From: an uncultured Collinsella sp.
GTDB lineage: Bacteria; Actinomycetota; Coriobacteriia; Coriobacteriales; Coriobacteriaceae
Reading direction: 5' to 3'
Assembly: GCA_900754385.1 (NCBI GenBank)
Contig: CAAECP010000101.1
Span: 1 to 23,160 of the forward strand
Length of the DNA stretch: 23,160 bases
Shown piece after piece: positions 7,675 through 15,305 of this stretch; position 1 is the stretch's first letter, and each line of letters starts with the position of its first letter. The translations under genes and the position numbers were made by a program. The notes under the pieces were generated by a model. The model saw only the letters and a list, made by a program, of their open reading frames with translations. It made no database searches and had not been told where the DNA came from.

Positions 7675-9555
7675 CTAAATCGTGGGAAACGCGACGACGT
7701 CAGCGGGGCGTGCCAACGTCTCGGCAATTTGGTCTTGCACCTCGAGCAGACAATCGAGCAGCAGCGGGTTAAAGGTGCCGCACTTACCGTCCAGGATCAT
7801 CTGAATTGCCTCCTTGTGCGGGATAGCGTCCTTGTACACGCGCACGCTCGTCAGAGCATCGTACACGTCGGCCACCGAAACCACCTGTGCGGCAATGGGG
7901 ATTTCGTCGCCCTTAAGGCCATCGGGATAACCCTTGCCGTCCCAGCGCTCGTGGTGCCAACGCGCAATCTGGTACGCATATTCCATAAGCGCATTGCCGG
8001 CGTGATGGCTACCCAGCTCAAGCAGCATGTCGGCGCCGATCGTGGTATGCGTCTTCATAATCTCGAACTCCTCGGGCGTAAGGCGCCCGGGTTTGTTGAG
8101 AACCGCATCGTCAATCGACATCTTGCCGATATCGTGCAGCGCCGAAGCCAGGGCAATCGTGGAGCGCTCCTCATTGTCAAGGGAAATGGTGTCGCTACGC
8201 TGGACCAGACAGCCAAGCAGCAGCTCGGTCAGCTTTTCGATGTTCGTAACGTGCCTGCCGCTCTCGCCGTTGCGAAGCTCCATGACGCCAGCCATGATGT
8301 CGATGAGCATGCGACTGTTCTTGACACGCTCGTTGTACTGCTGGGACAGCAGGCTCGTCAGGCGGCGCTGTTTGGCGTATAGGCGGATGGTGTTGCTTAC
8401 ACGGCGGCGCACGACACGGGAGTCAAACGGGCGGTTGATATAGTCCGAGGCGCCTAGCTCGTACGCGCGCAGAACCATATCATCGGAATCTTCGCTCGAA
8501 ATCATGATGACAGGCAGATTGTCACTAACCGATCGGCGCGACAGACCGGCCAGCACCTCAAAGCCGCTTATGCCCGGCATGACAATATCCAGCAGCACGA
8601 GCGACAACTCATCACCATAGCGGTCGGCCATGTCGAGCGCCGTACGACCGTTGTCGGCCTCGAGGATGCAATACTCGTCCTTGAGCATCTCGCTGAGAAT
8701 GACTCGGTTCATCTCGGAGTCATCGACAATAAGTACCAAAGGCTTTTCGCTTTGGAAGGCCTCGATGGAATCGGCATCGGTCACGACCGTACCGGCTTTT
8801 GCCTTAGCGCGGCTCAGTAACTGGACAGCGCGGCCAACGCCCTCATCGACCGTCTCGCCATGAATGCGAACGCCACCAACACATGCCGTCAAGCTCACGT
8901 ACTCATGGCCCGGAATAATCGTGGAACGAACGGCATCGGACACCTGATGCAGGCGACGGGTGAAGTCATCGGAGGGAATATTGGGCATGACAACCACAAA
9001 CTTGTCGCAGCCATAGCGCACAAGCTCGTCAGTCGAACGGATTCCGCTGCGCATGGCTGTCGCCACGGCACCGAGCGCAAGGTCGCCGGCATGACGGCCA
9101 CACGTATCGTTGAAGACCCTAAAATCATCAAGGTCGATCACCGCAACGCCGGCATTCATGCGGGCGCTACGGAGCTTTTCCTCGTAATATCGGCGATTGT
9201 GCACGCTCGTCAGCACGTCGGTGTAGACAAGGTCCTCTTTTGCGGCCTCTTGCCCATCGATCGGACGCACCATCAGCAGGACATGAGGCTCGCCCTCGAC
9301 CTTCAGAGGGCGCAGGCGAGCGCGGTACTCAACGCCATCGTTGAGCAGTTGCTCCGACACCTCATCGGAATCTGTCAAGGCCTCAAGACTTGCCTGGCGC
9401 AGACAAGGGCAGCGATCGCCGGCGAGCAGGCAGTTAGGCTCGCTCTTAATCTGATCGGCCGACAGCAAACGTACCACGGGGTAGGTCTTCGCGACACGGG
9501 CGACCTCGGCGGCAGCCTCCTCGTCGGTTAGATTGACCTCGTGATTATTGAGCAT
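7675..9555 (-). CDS. Response regulator with degenerate GGDEF, receiver and HD-GYP phosphodiesterase domains
   Basis: A 626-residue cytoplasmic signalling protein. The N-terminal 105 residues are an unidentified, possibly PAS-like region with C42, C49 and C51 (CPC). A GGDEF fold follows (about 108-265; start motif YTDVLTSVHNRRYYEEKL), but the active-site loop reads RYGCDKF (180-186), so cyclase activity is unlikely. The receiver spans about 272-390, with acidic pair D278/D279 and phosphoacceptor D323 in VLLDIVMP. The usual KPF lysine is Arg (NRPF, R375). The C-terminal HD-GYP domain is intact: HDIGK (474-478) and HHERWDGKGYPDGLKGDE (534-551), predicting cyclic-di-GMP or related cyclic dinucleotide hydrolysis. 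GAAAGGGG precedes the ATG. It is probably co-transcribed with the HPt gene. Confidence 0.92.
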   Translation of the reverse strand: MLNNHEVNLTDEEAAAEVARVAKTYPVVRLLSADQIKSEPNCLLAGDRCPCLRQASLEALTDSDEVSEQLLNDGVEYRARLRPLKVEGEPHVLLMVRPIDGQEAAKEDLVYTDVLTSVHNRRYYEEKLRSARMNAGVAVIDLDDFRVFNDTCGRHAGDLALGAVATAMRSGIRSTDELVRYGCDKFVVVMPNIPSDDFTRRLHQVSDAVRSTIIPGHEYVSLTACVGGVRIHGETVDEGVGRAVQLLSRAKAKAGTVVTDADSIEAFQSEKPLVLIVDDSEMNRVILSEMLKDEYCILEADNGRTALDMADRYGDELSLVLLDIVMPGISGFEVLAGLSRRSVSDNLPVIMISSEDSDDMVLRAYELGASDYINRPFDSRVVRRRVSNTIRLYAKQRRLTSLLSQQYNERVKNSRMLIDIMAGVMELRNGESGRHVTNIEKLTELLLGCLVQRSDTISLDNEERSTIALASALHDIGKMSIDDAVLNKPGRLTPEEFEIMKTHTTIGADMLLELGSHHAGNALMEYAYQIARWHHERWDGKGYPDGLKGDEIPIAAQVVSVADVYDALTSVRVYKDAIPHKEAIQMILDGKCGTFNPLLLDCLLEVQDQIAETLARPADVVAFPTI

Positions 9556-9600
9556 ATGGGGCCCTTTCGATAGCTTCGCATGGTAGCGGTGGGTTCCAAA

Positions 9601-9616
9601 TGTTACAAGAGTAACA
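9601..9616. promoter_or_regulatory. TGTTAC/GTAACA palindrome upstream of the HD-GYP gene
   Basis: TGTTACAAGAGTAACA is a perfect 6-bp inverted repeat with a 4-bp centre, 46-61 bp upstream of the ATG at 9555. Another TGTTAC half-site is at 9647-9652. It is a plausible operator in the 211-bp region between the HD-GYP gene and the alpha/beta hydrolase gene. Nothing else recognisable was seen in that gap apart from a short direct repeat of GCGGGTG near 9734 and 9758. Confidence 0.35.
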
Positions 9617-9766
9617 CCTTGCCGATGCAGGTAAGCACGTGAATGCTGTTACATTTTTATGAGTTGGCAGACGGCGCGATTGAAGCCGCAGACGTGAGGT
9701 TTTGAGCACATTTGTTAACACGGCCGAAACGTTTGCGGGTGAAGCCTGCTTTGGCTATTGCGGGTG

Positions 9767-10564
9767 TTAGAGCCCCAGGATGCCACGGACAGTCTGGGCA
9801 GCCGCTGCCGGGCGATCGCGCAGGCCGTTGTGCGCGCCGGGAACCGTTACGAGTGGACAGTCCAAAAGCTCAGCCGCCACCCTCGTGCCCGCCTCGCGAG
9901 GCGTGCCAATCGAGAGCTCACCCAGGAGCACGGCGGCCACCGTTTTCGACGCACGGACGCTATCCCAATCGGGAACGCAGGTCATAGTAATCCCGTATTC
10001 GTTTGCCATGAAGCCGCGGCCGTTGCGCAGGGCATGCTTGGCTTCTGCCTCGGTTAACTTGGGGGCCTCAGGGTCCGAGTCGCCGATGGCGCCCAGGAAG
10101 GCCCGTAATGCCCTGGAGACCTTTCCCGCGGCGATCATCTCGAGCAAAACCGGGGCCGCGCCCAGGCCGGCACCCTCATCCGTCACGGCGGGGTCATGCA
10201 GGATCGCACGCGAGATTATGGCGGGGTTTGCACGGAGAAGCTCCAGCGTCACCAGCGTACCGGCACTGTGCGCGAGCACGTTTGCCGGAGTGCCAATATG
10301 CTCGATAACGGCCTGCAGGTCGGCAGCCTGGACGGCGAGGTCGTAGCGTCCGTCTGCAGCGTCGCCGCTCTCGCCGCAACCGCGGCGGTCGTAGGTAATG
10401 ACGCGATAGTCACAGGCGAGCTCGCGAGCGATGCCGTCAAAAAAGACACCGTCGACGCACGCACCGTGCACGCACACCAAGGCGGGTGTATCGGACGATA
10501 CATCCGGGCCGGCATACTCACGGCAGGCGATCGTGGTGCCCGCACTCTCGACTGTAAAATCCAT
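9767..10564 (-). CDS. Alpha/beta-fold hydrolase
   Basis: A 265-residue soluble alpha/beta hydrolase. The oxyanion-hole region is VCVHGACVDGVFF (31-43). YDRRGCGESG (58-67) is the usual strand-4 turn. The nucleophile elbow is LAHSAGT with S100, and the catalytic His is probably H245 in PGAHNGLRDRP. The acid residue is not certain. The closest look is that of small-molecule esterases, lactonases or haloperoxidase-like hydrolases. The substrate cannot be told. There is no signal peptide, so it acts in the cytoplasm. The gene stands alone, divergent from the radical SAM gene. The ribosome site (GATGGGAA) is weak. Confidence 0.85.
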   Translation of the reverse strand: MDFTVESAGTTIACREYAGPDVSSDTPALVCVHGACVDGVFFDGIARELACDYRVITYDRRGCGESGDAADGRYDLAVQAADLQAVIEHIGTPANVLAHSAGTLVTLELLRANPAIISRAILHDPAVTDEGAGLGAAPVLLEMIAAGKVSRALRAFLGAIGDSDPEAPKLTEAEAKHALRNGRGFMANEYGITMTCVPDWDSVRASKTVAAVLLGELSIGTPREAGTRVAAELLDCPLVTVPGAHNGLRDRPAAAAQTVRGILGL

Positions 10565-10799
10565 ACTGTGTTCCCATCGTCAACACCACCAGGCCGTGCC
10601 GGGATACGGCTTGGCCAGATGGCGTCATTTTGTGCGTACATGAATGCGTTTACTGTACCCGGCTCGCGCCCCTTCATGACAGGGTTTCGAAAACTCACCC
10701 GATTGCAAGGTTTCTGCCTAAACAACAGCGCCCAAACCCGCGACCCGCATGAAGGCCGATGCTATGCTTAAGCTCAACTGTCCCAAGGAGCATATGCCT

Positions 10800-11576
10800 A
10801 TGTCTACGTTTTTAAATGCCAGCCCCATCTTTGGGCCCGTCCGCAGCCGTCGTCTGGGCCTTTCGCTCGGTGTCAACATGATGCCGGCGAGCGGCAAAAT
10901 CTGCACGTTCGACTGCATCTACTGCGAGAACGGCCTCAACGCTGAGCGCCCCTGCCACGAGCCGTATAACACGGCTGCCGTGGTGCTCGATGCACTCGAG
11001 GCCAAGCTGCACGAGATGGCAATCGAGGGCGAGCTCCCCGATGTAATCACGTTTGCCGGCAACGGCGAACCCACCGCCGCGCCGGAGTTTCCGCAGGCCA
11101 TCGCCGGTGCCGTCGCGCTGCGCGACCAGCTGGCCCCAAACACCAAGATTGCCGTGCTTTCCAACGGCACGCGCGCCGACCGTCCCCAGGTGCACGATGC
11201 GCTCATGATGGTCGACGACAACATCCTCAAGCTCGATACGGTCGACCCGGCATTTATCCAGCTGCTCGACCAGCCCGTTGGCCCCTACGATGTAGAGCAC
11301 CAGATCGAAACGTTCGCGAGCTTTGACGGTCACGTTATTATCCAAACGATGTTTTTGAGCGGCGAGTACCGGGGCAAGTCTCTCGATAACACCGGCGAGG
11401 AGTACGTCGGCCCTTGGCTCGCGGCGCTCGAGCGCATTCGCCCACAGGAGGCGACCATTTACACGGTGGCGCGCGAAACACCGGTCGCCGGCCTTGCTAA
11501 AGCGGCGCCCGAGGTGCTCGACAAGATTGCTGCACGCGTCCAAGCCCTCGGCATTCCCTGCCAGGTGAGCTACTAG
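10800..11576 (+). CDS. Radical SAM protein of the COG0731 (wyosine synthase-like) group
   Basis: A 258-residue radical SAM protein. C35, C39 and C42 in CTFDCIYCENG form the CxxxCxxC site for the 4Fe-4S cluster that cleaves S-adenosylmethionine. The preceding IFGPVRSRRLGLSLGVN matches the N-terminus of COG0731, whose archaeal members make the tricyclic wyosine base of tRNA-Phe. Bacteria lack wyosine in general, so the bacterial role is not established. FAGNGEPTAAPEF is the second typical motif. The frame is open back to an ATG at 10749, but AAGGAG at 10785-10790 places the start at 10800 (9-nt spacing) rather than 10794. A palindromic element follows 42 nt after the stop. Confidence 0.88.
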   Translation: MSTFLNASPIFGPVRSRRLGLSLGVNMMPASGKICTFDCIYCENGLNAERPCHEPYNTAAVVLDALEAKLHEMAIEGELPDVITFAGNGEPTAAPEFPQAIAGAVALRDQLAPNTKIAVLSNGTRADRPQVHDALMMVDDNILKLDTVDPAFIQLLDQPVGPYDVEHQIETFASFDGHVIIQTMFLSGEYRGKSLDNTGEEYVGPWLAALERIRPQEATIYTVARETPVAGLAKAAPEVLDKIAARVQALGIPCQVSY

Positions 11577-11617
11577 CAAAACCACGCAGCAGCTAGTGCC
11601 CGCCACCCCGCTCCATC

Positions 11618-11684
11618 AGTTGCGGTGATATAGTTCCTATTTATGCTGTTAAACCGCTTAAATCGGAACTATATCACCGCAACT
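11618..11684. repeat. Palindromic dispersed element, copy 1
   Basis: A perfect 20-bp inverted repeat (11618-11637 and 11665-11684) surrounds a 27-nt AT-rich centre and is followed by TTTTAT. The outer 15 bases, AGTTGCGGTGATATA, also end the element at 22878-22944. It may act as terminator for the radical SAM gene. Its right end lies next to the probable promoter of the methionine aminopeptidase gene, so it could also be an operator. Confidence 0.85.
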
Positions 11685-11705
11685 TTTATGGATGCGTGGG
11701 TGGGC

Positions 11706-11711
11706 TATACT
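11706..11711 (+). promoter_or_regulatory. Possible -10 box for methionine aminopeptidase
   Basis: TATACT at 11706-11711 lies 25 nt before the ATG at 11737, with AAAGGAAG between. The -35 position (about 11683-11689, CTTTTAT) is poor and overlaps the end of the palindromic element. Confidence 0.4.
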
Positions 11712-11736
11712 AGCTGCGAATGAAAGGAAGTTAGCC

Positions 11737-12624
11737 ATGTTTGACAATGGACCCGTGCCCGGCCGCAACGACGCCTGCTGGTGCGGCAGCGGCAAAAAAT
11801 ATAAGAAATGCCATAGCGCCTTTGATGAGCGCCTCGAGCGCTTGTGGGAAGAGGGCTGGGAGGTTCTGCCCCGCACGCTCTACAAGACGCCCGACGATAT
11901 CAAAGGCATCAAGCGCTCGGCCGCTATCAACGTGGGCGTGCTCGATTACGTAGGCGAACACATCGCCGCGGGCATGACCACCAACCAGATTGACCAGATG
12001 ATCTACGACTACACCGTCGAGCACGGTGGCACGCCGGCCGACCTCAACTACGAGGGCTATCCCAAGAGCGTGTGCACCTCGATCAACGACGTGGTCTGCC
12101 ACGGTATCCCCTGCGATACGGACGTGTTGCACGAGGGCGACATCATCAACGTGGACTGCTCCACGATCCTGGACGGTTACTTTAGCGATTCGAGCCGCAT
12201 GTTCTGTATCGGCGAGGTCTCGGCCGAGCGCCAGCGCCTGGTCGAGGTCACCCGTGCCAGCGTGGAGGCGGGTCTGGCCGCCGTCAAGCCATGGCTACCG
12301 CTGTCCGTTATGGCCGAGGCCGTGCAAAAGACGGTCGAGGACGCCGGTTTTAGCGTGGTGCGCGAGTACGGCGGGCACGGCATCGGTAAGGAGTTCCACG
12401 AGGACCCGTTTGTGGGCTTTACCACCGAGGCACCCGATGTGGACACCATCATGGCTCCGGGCATGATCTTTACCATCGAGCCCATGGTCAACGCCGGAGC
12501 GCCCGACATTAAGATTAGCAAGGGCGACGGCTGGTGCGTACGCACCAAGGACGGTAGCGATTCGGCCCAGTGCGAGGTACAGCTCGTGGTGACCGAGGAC
12601 GGCTACGAGCTGCTGAGCTGGTAG
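11737..12624 (+). CDS. map: Type I methionine aminopeptidase with N-terminal SEC-C zinc finger
   Basis: A 295-residue enzyme that removes the initiator Met from new proteins. An N-terminal SEC-C zinc motif (C14, C16, C25, H26 in CWCGSGKKYKKCH) is followed by a full catalytic domain. The metal ligands D140, D151, H214, E248 and E280 and the substrate-site H122 line up with E. coli D97, D108, H171, E204, E235 and H79, at an offset of 43-45 residues. SEC-C fingers in such enzymes are thought to help ribosome docking. The frame extends to an ATG at 11692, but AAAGGAAG places the start at 11737. A terminator follows. Substrate and role are secure. Confidence 0.95.
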   Translation: MFDNGPVPGRNDACWCGSGKKYKKCHSAFDERLERLWEEGWEVLPRTLYKTPDDIKGIKRSAAINVGVLDYVGEHIAAGMTTNQIDQMIYDYTVEHGGTPADLNYEGYPKSVCTSINDVVCHGIPCDTDVLHEGDIINVDCSTILDGYFSDSSRMFCIGEVSAERQRLVEVTRASVEAGLAAVKPWLPLSVMAEAVQKTVEDAGFSVVREYGGHGIGKEFHEDPFVGFTTEAPDVDTIMAPGMIFTIEPMVNAGAPDIKISKGDGWCVRTKDGSDSAQCEVQLVVTEDGYELLSW

Positions 12625-12632
12625 CCGTAGAT

Positions 12633-12680
12633 GCGCCGGATGCTGACGGGCACCCTCGTCTTGCATCCGGCGTTTTATTT
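12633..12680 (+). terminator. Terminator after methionine aminopeptidase
   Basis: GCGCCGGATGC (12633-12643) pairs with GCATCCGGCGT (12663-12673), 10 Watson-Crick pairs plus one G-U, followed by TTTATTT. Confidence 0.82.
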
Positions 12681-12693
12681 GAACGTTTTGCCT

Positions 12694-12733
12694 GATACAA
12701 CCTGCCAAAATAAACCTGTCCCTTTTTGGCAGG
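12694..12733. repeat. 40-bp dispersed hairpin repeat, copy 2
   Basis: This matches 2711-2750 at 38 of 40 bases. CCTGCCAAAA (12701-12710) and TTTTGGCAGG (12724-12733) form a perfect 10-bp stem, 11 with A12700-T12734. It ends 20 nt before the GTG start of the hydroxyacid dehydrogenase, so in this copy it would be in or next to the untranslated leader. One of the two differences from copy 1 falls in the stem and keeps pairing (G-C here, G-U there). Confidence 0.85.
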
Positions 12734-12753
12734 TCGAGCGGAAAGGACTGCTT

Positions 12754-13689
12754 GTGAACATCCTGGTTTTGCTGCCCGTCAACGACCGCCATCGCGCAAT
12801 TCTTGAGTCGAGCGCTCCGGGCGAGGACTTTATCTACACGAGCTCCGACGCCATCACGCGTGAACAGGTCGCCAACGCCGACGTAATTCTGGGCAACATC
12901 GACCCTGGCATGCTCACGGCATGCGACCATCTCCAGCTGTTGCAATTGCAGACCGCCGGCTATGACGATTACTTAGCCGCCGGCACCGTGCCGGCCGACG
13001 CCAAACTGTCTTGCTCGGTGGGCGCCTACGGCCAGGCTGTGAGCGAGCACATGTTTGCCATGGTCCTTTCCATGATGAAGCGCCTGCCCGGCTACCAGGA
13101 CCTGCAGCGCGAGCATCGCTGGGAGGATTTGGGGCCGGTCACCTCGCTCAAAAACGCCAATGTGCTGGTGCTGGGCGCGGGCGACATTGGCGGCCACTTT
13201 GCCACGCTCTGCCGCAGCATGGGCGCACACGTCCGCGGCATCAAGCGCCATCCGCTCGTCTACCCCATTGTATTTGAGGACATGGACGGCATGGACGCGC
13301 TACCCGAGCGCCTGGCCGAGGCTGACATCGTCGCATCCTTTATGCCCAGCACGCCCGAGACCCGCGGCCTGGCGAACGCCGAGTTCTTCGCCGCGATGAA
13401 ACCGGGCGCCTTCTTTGCCAACGGTGGCCGCGGCGATCTTGTGGTTGCCGACGATTTGGTTGCCGCTCTGGAGTCGGGACATCTCGCCGGCGCCGCGGTC
13501 GACGTCACCGACCCAGAGCCGCTGCCTGAGACAAGCCCACTGTGGGATGCGCCCAACATGCTCATCACGCCACACGTCTCCGGCTGGTTCCACCTGACAG
13601 CCACGCTCAACAATGTGGTCGACATTGCCGCAGAGAATCTGCGTCACCTGCAAGCCGGCGAGACCCTGCGTTGCTGGATCGAGCACTAA
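12754..13689 (+). CDS. D-isomer-specific 2-hydroxyacid dehydrogenase family protein
   Basis: A 311-residue NAD(P)-dependent oxidoreductase that interconverts 2-keto and D-2-hydroxy acids. The Rossmann motif is VLGAGDIGGHFA (139-150). The catalytic trio is R226 (ANGGRGDLV), E255 (TDPEPLP) and H274 (ITPHVSG). The N-terminal substrate domain is short, as in GhrA/phosphoglycerate-dehydrogenase-like members. The substrate is unknown; glyoxylate, hydroxypyruvate or a branched keto acid are options. The frame is open upstream to an ATG at 12631, but that would run through a terminator and the 40-bp repeat. GGAAAGGA 7 nt before the GTG at 12754 decides the start. A bidirectional terminator follows the stop codon. 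Confidence 0.88.
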   Translation: MNILVLLPVNDRHRAILESSAPGEDFIYTSSDAITREQVANADVILGNIDPGMLTACDHLQLLQLQTAGYDDYLAAGTVPADAKLSCSVGAYGQAVSEHMFAMVLSMMKRLPGYQDLQREHRWEDLGPVTSLKNANVLVLGAGDIGGHFATLCRSMGAHVRGIKRHPLVYPIVFEDMDGMDALPERLAEADIVASFMPSTPETRGLANAEFFAAMKPGAFFANGGRGDLVVADDLVAALESGHLAGAAVDVTDPEPLPETSPLWDAPNMLITPHVSGWFHLTATLNNVVDIAAENLRHLQAGETLRCWIEH

Positions 13690-13725
13690 AAAGGCCGGCG
13701 CCCAAATGGGCGTCGGCCTTCTCAT
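13688..13725. terminator. Bidirectional terminator between convergent genes
   Basis: AAGGCCGGCGCCC (13691-13703) and GGGCGTCGGCCTT (13708-13720) form a 13-bp stem with one G-U pair and a 4-nt loop. On the minus strand it is followed by TTTTTAG, on the plus strand by CTCATTT. It therefore serves the hydroxyacid dehydrogenase (+) and especially the GH1 gene (-). Confidence 0.88.
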
Positions 13726-13764
13726 TTACGAATATGCAACCCATAACGTCGACGATCGTTTTAA

Positions 13765-15219
13765 TTACAAGCTCAGGCCGGCACCATTGCTCTCGATAAC
13801 ATCCTTGTACCAGGCAAAAGAATCCTTGCGGTAACGTTTGCATTCGCGCGGGTCGTCATCGGTACGATCGACGTAGATAAAGCCGTAGCGCTTCTTGACA
13901 CCGTTGCTCGTCGACAGCAGGTCGAGCGCCGACCACGGACAATAAGCAAGCATCTCTACGCCGTAATCCATGGCACGCTTCATGGCCGCGATATGCTTCT
14001 CCAGGTAGTCGATTCGGTACGGGTCATGCACATGGCCATCCGCCGTGAGTTCATCGAACGCTCCCAACCCGTTCTCGCACACCATGAGCGGCTTGTTGTA
14101 GCGCATATAGATATCGCGCAGCAGGTACTCAAGACCGATCGGATCGATCGCCCAATCCCAATCGTTCGTATCGAGGTTGGGGTTTTTGCACATCTCGTAG
14201 AACCCGGGATGGGTTTCGAACCCGTTGATGTCACCTTTCTTACCGGTGAGGTTCACGCCGTTCCAGCGCATCTGCTTGGAACCGTCGTCGGGACACCATC
14301 GCGCACATTCGCTCGCATAGTAGTTGATGCCGAGCATGTCAGACGTACCACTCGCAATGAGCTCCATATCGCCCGGATCGATCTTGGGCGCCAAACCGTG
14401 ACGTTCAAGATAGGCCATGGCAGAATCTGTATAGCGGCCCTTGAAGTAGATATCCAGGTAATAGCCGTTGCGCAGGTCGTGCGCGTTCTGCGCGGCCATC
14501 ACGTCCTCGGCATGGGAGGTCAGGGGGTAAATGGGCGAATAGCCGATTACAGATCCCACCATGCCGTCGGGCACGAGCTCGTGAACCAAGTTGCACGCTA
14601 CGGCATGCGCTAGGTTCATGTGATGGTTGATTTGGTAGCGCAGCTGATTGTCGCCCCGCATTTCCTCGGGGATAAAGCACTTCTGCGTCCAGTATTGAAC
14701 GATGATCGATTGCTCGTTAATGGTCGTCCAATACTTGACCTGGCCCTTGAATTCGTTGATCACAAAACGGGCGTAGGTCTCAAAGTCGTCGACCACCTGA
14801 CGTGAAATCCAACCGCCGTAACGCTCCACGAGCGCCCAAGGCAGATCATAGTGATAGAGTGTCACGATCGGCTCAATACCGTGCGTTAAAAGCTCGTCGA
14901 TCAGGTCATGATAGAACTTGATACCAGCCGGGTTGACGGCACCCGTTCCGTCGGGGATTACGCGCGACCAAGCAATCGAGAAGCGGTACGCCTTGAGCCC
15001 CATCTCGGCCATGAGCGCCACATCCTCACGGAAATGATGATAGTGATCGCTCGCAATATCGGCCGTAGCAAACCCACGTTCCTCGTAACTGTGCTGGTTG
15101 ATGATGTCCTGCTGAGACGGCTTCTTGCCATCCTCATACGCAGCGCCCTCGACCTGGTAGGCGCTCGTAGCGGCGCCCCAAAGAAACTTCTCCGGGAAAG
15201 CCGTGGTAGTGTATGCCAT
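13765..15219 (-). CDS. GH1 6-phospho-beta-glucosidase
   Basis: A 484-residue glycoside hydrolase family 1 enzyme. The acid/base is E169 (TINEQ) and the nucleophile E382 (VCENG). The C-terminal loop has S436, K443 and Y445 (STSNGVKKRYG) in the spacing of the phosphate-binding Ser-Lys-Tyr of Lactococcus 6-phospho-beta-galactosidase (428, 435, 437). The substrate is therefore a sugar 6-phosphate from the PTS. The text resembles BglA-type 6-phospho-beta-glucosidases. It lies downstream of the EIIBC gene, which supplies the phosphorylated glucoside. The frame can start at a TTG (15231), but that codon overlaps the ribosome site TTGGAG, so the ATG at 15219 is chosen. A terminator at 13688-13725 ends the unit. 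Confidence 0.93.
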   Translation of the reverse strand: MAYTTTAFPEKFLWGAATSAYQVEGAAYEDGKKPSQQDIINQHSYEERGFATADIASDHYHHFREDVALMAEMGLKAYRFSIAWSRVIPDGTGAVNPAGIKFYHDLIDELLTHGIEPIVTLYHYDLPWALVERYGGWISRQVVDDFETYARFVINEFKGQVKYWTTINEQSIIVQYWTQKCFIPEEMRGDNQLRYQINHHMNLAHAVACNLVHELVPDGMVGSVIGYSPIYPLTSHAEDVMAAQNAHDLRNGYYLDIYFKGRYTDSAMAYLERHGLAPKIDPGDMELIASGTSDMLGINYYASECARWCPDDGSKQMRWNGVNLTGKKGDINGFETHPGFYEMCKNPNLDTNDWDWAIDPIGLEYLLRDIYMRYNKPLMVCENGLGAFDELTADGHVHDPYRIDYLEKHIAAMKRAMDYGVEMLAYCPWSALDLLSTSNGVKKRYGFIYVDRTDDDPRECKRYRKDSFAWYKDVIESNGAGLSL

Positions 15220-15240
15220 GGTTGTCTCCAATAATCGACG

Positions 15241-15279
15241 GAGCCCGAGCGGCGGACGCCAAGAAAAGGCGCCCGGCTC
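15241..15279 (-). other. Intercistronic hairpin between EIIBC and GH1 genes
   Basis: On the minus strand GAGCC and GGGCGCC pair with GGCGTCC and GGCTC around a TTTTCTT loop, with a bulge of about 7 nt. There is no following T-run, so RNA processing or stability is more likely than termination. It lies about 10 nt before the GH1 ribosome site. Confidence 0.4.
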
Positions 15280-15305
15280 AGGTGACTTGACAGAAGTTAG
15301 CCCCG

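Noticed and set aside
7336..8382. 348-codon open frame on the plus strand under the HPt and HD-GYP genes
   Set aside because: It crosses the gap of two clear minus-strand genes and has no recognisable motif.
12631..12753. N-terminal extension of the hydroxyacid dehydrogenase from ATG 12631
   Set aside because: It would translate a terminator hairpin and the 40-bp repeat. The family fold begins at the GTG 12754, which has a good ribosome site.
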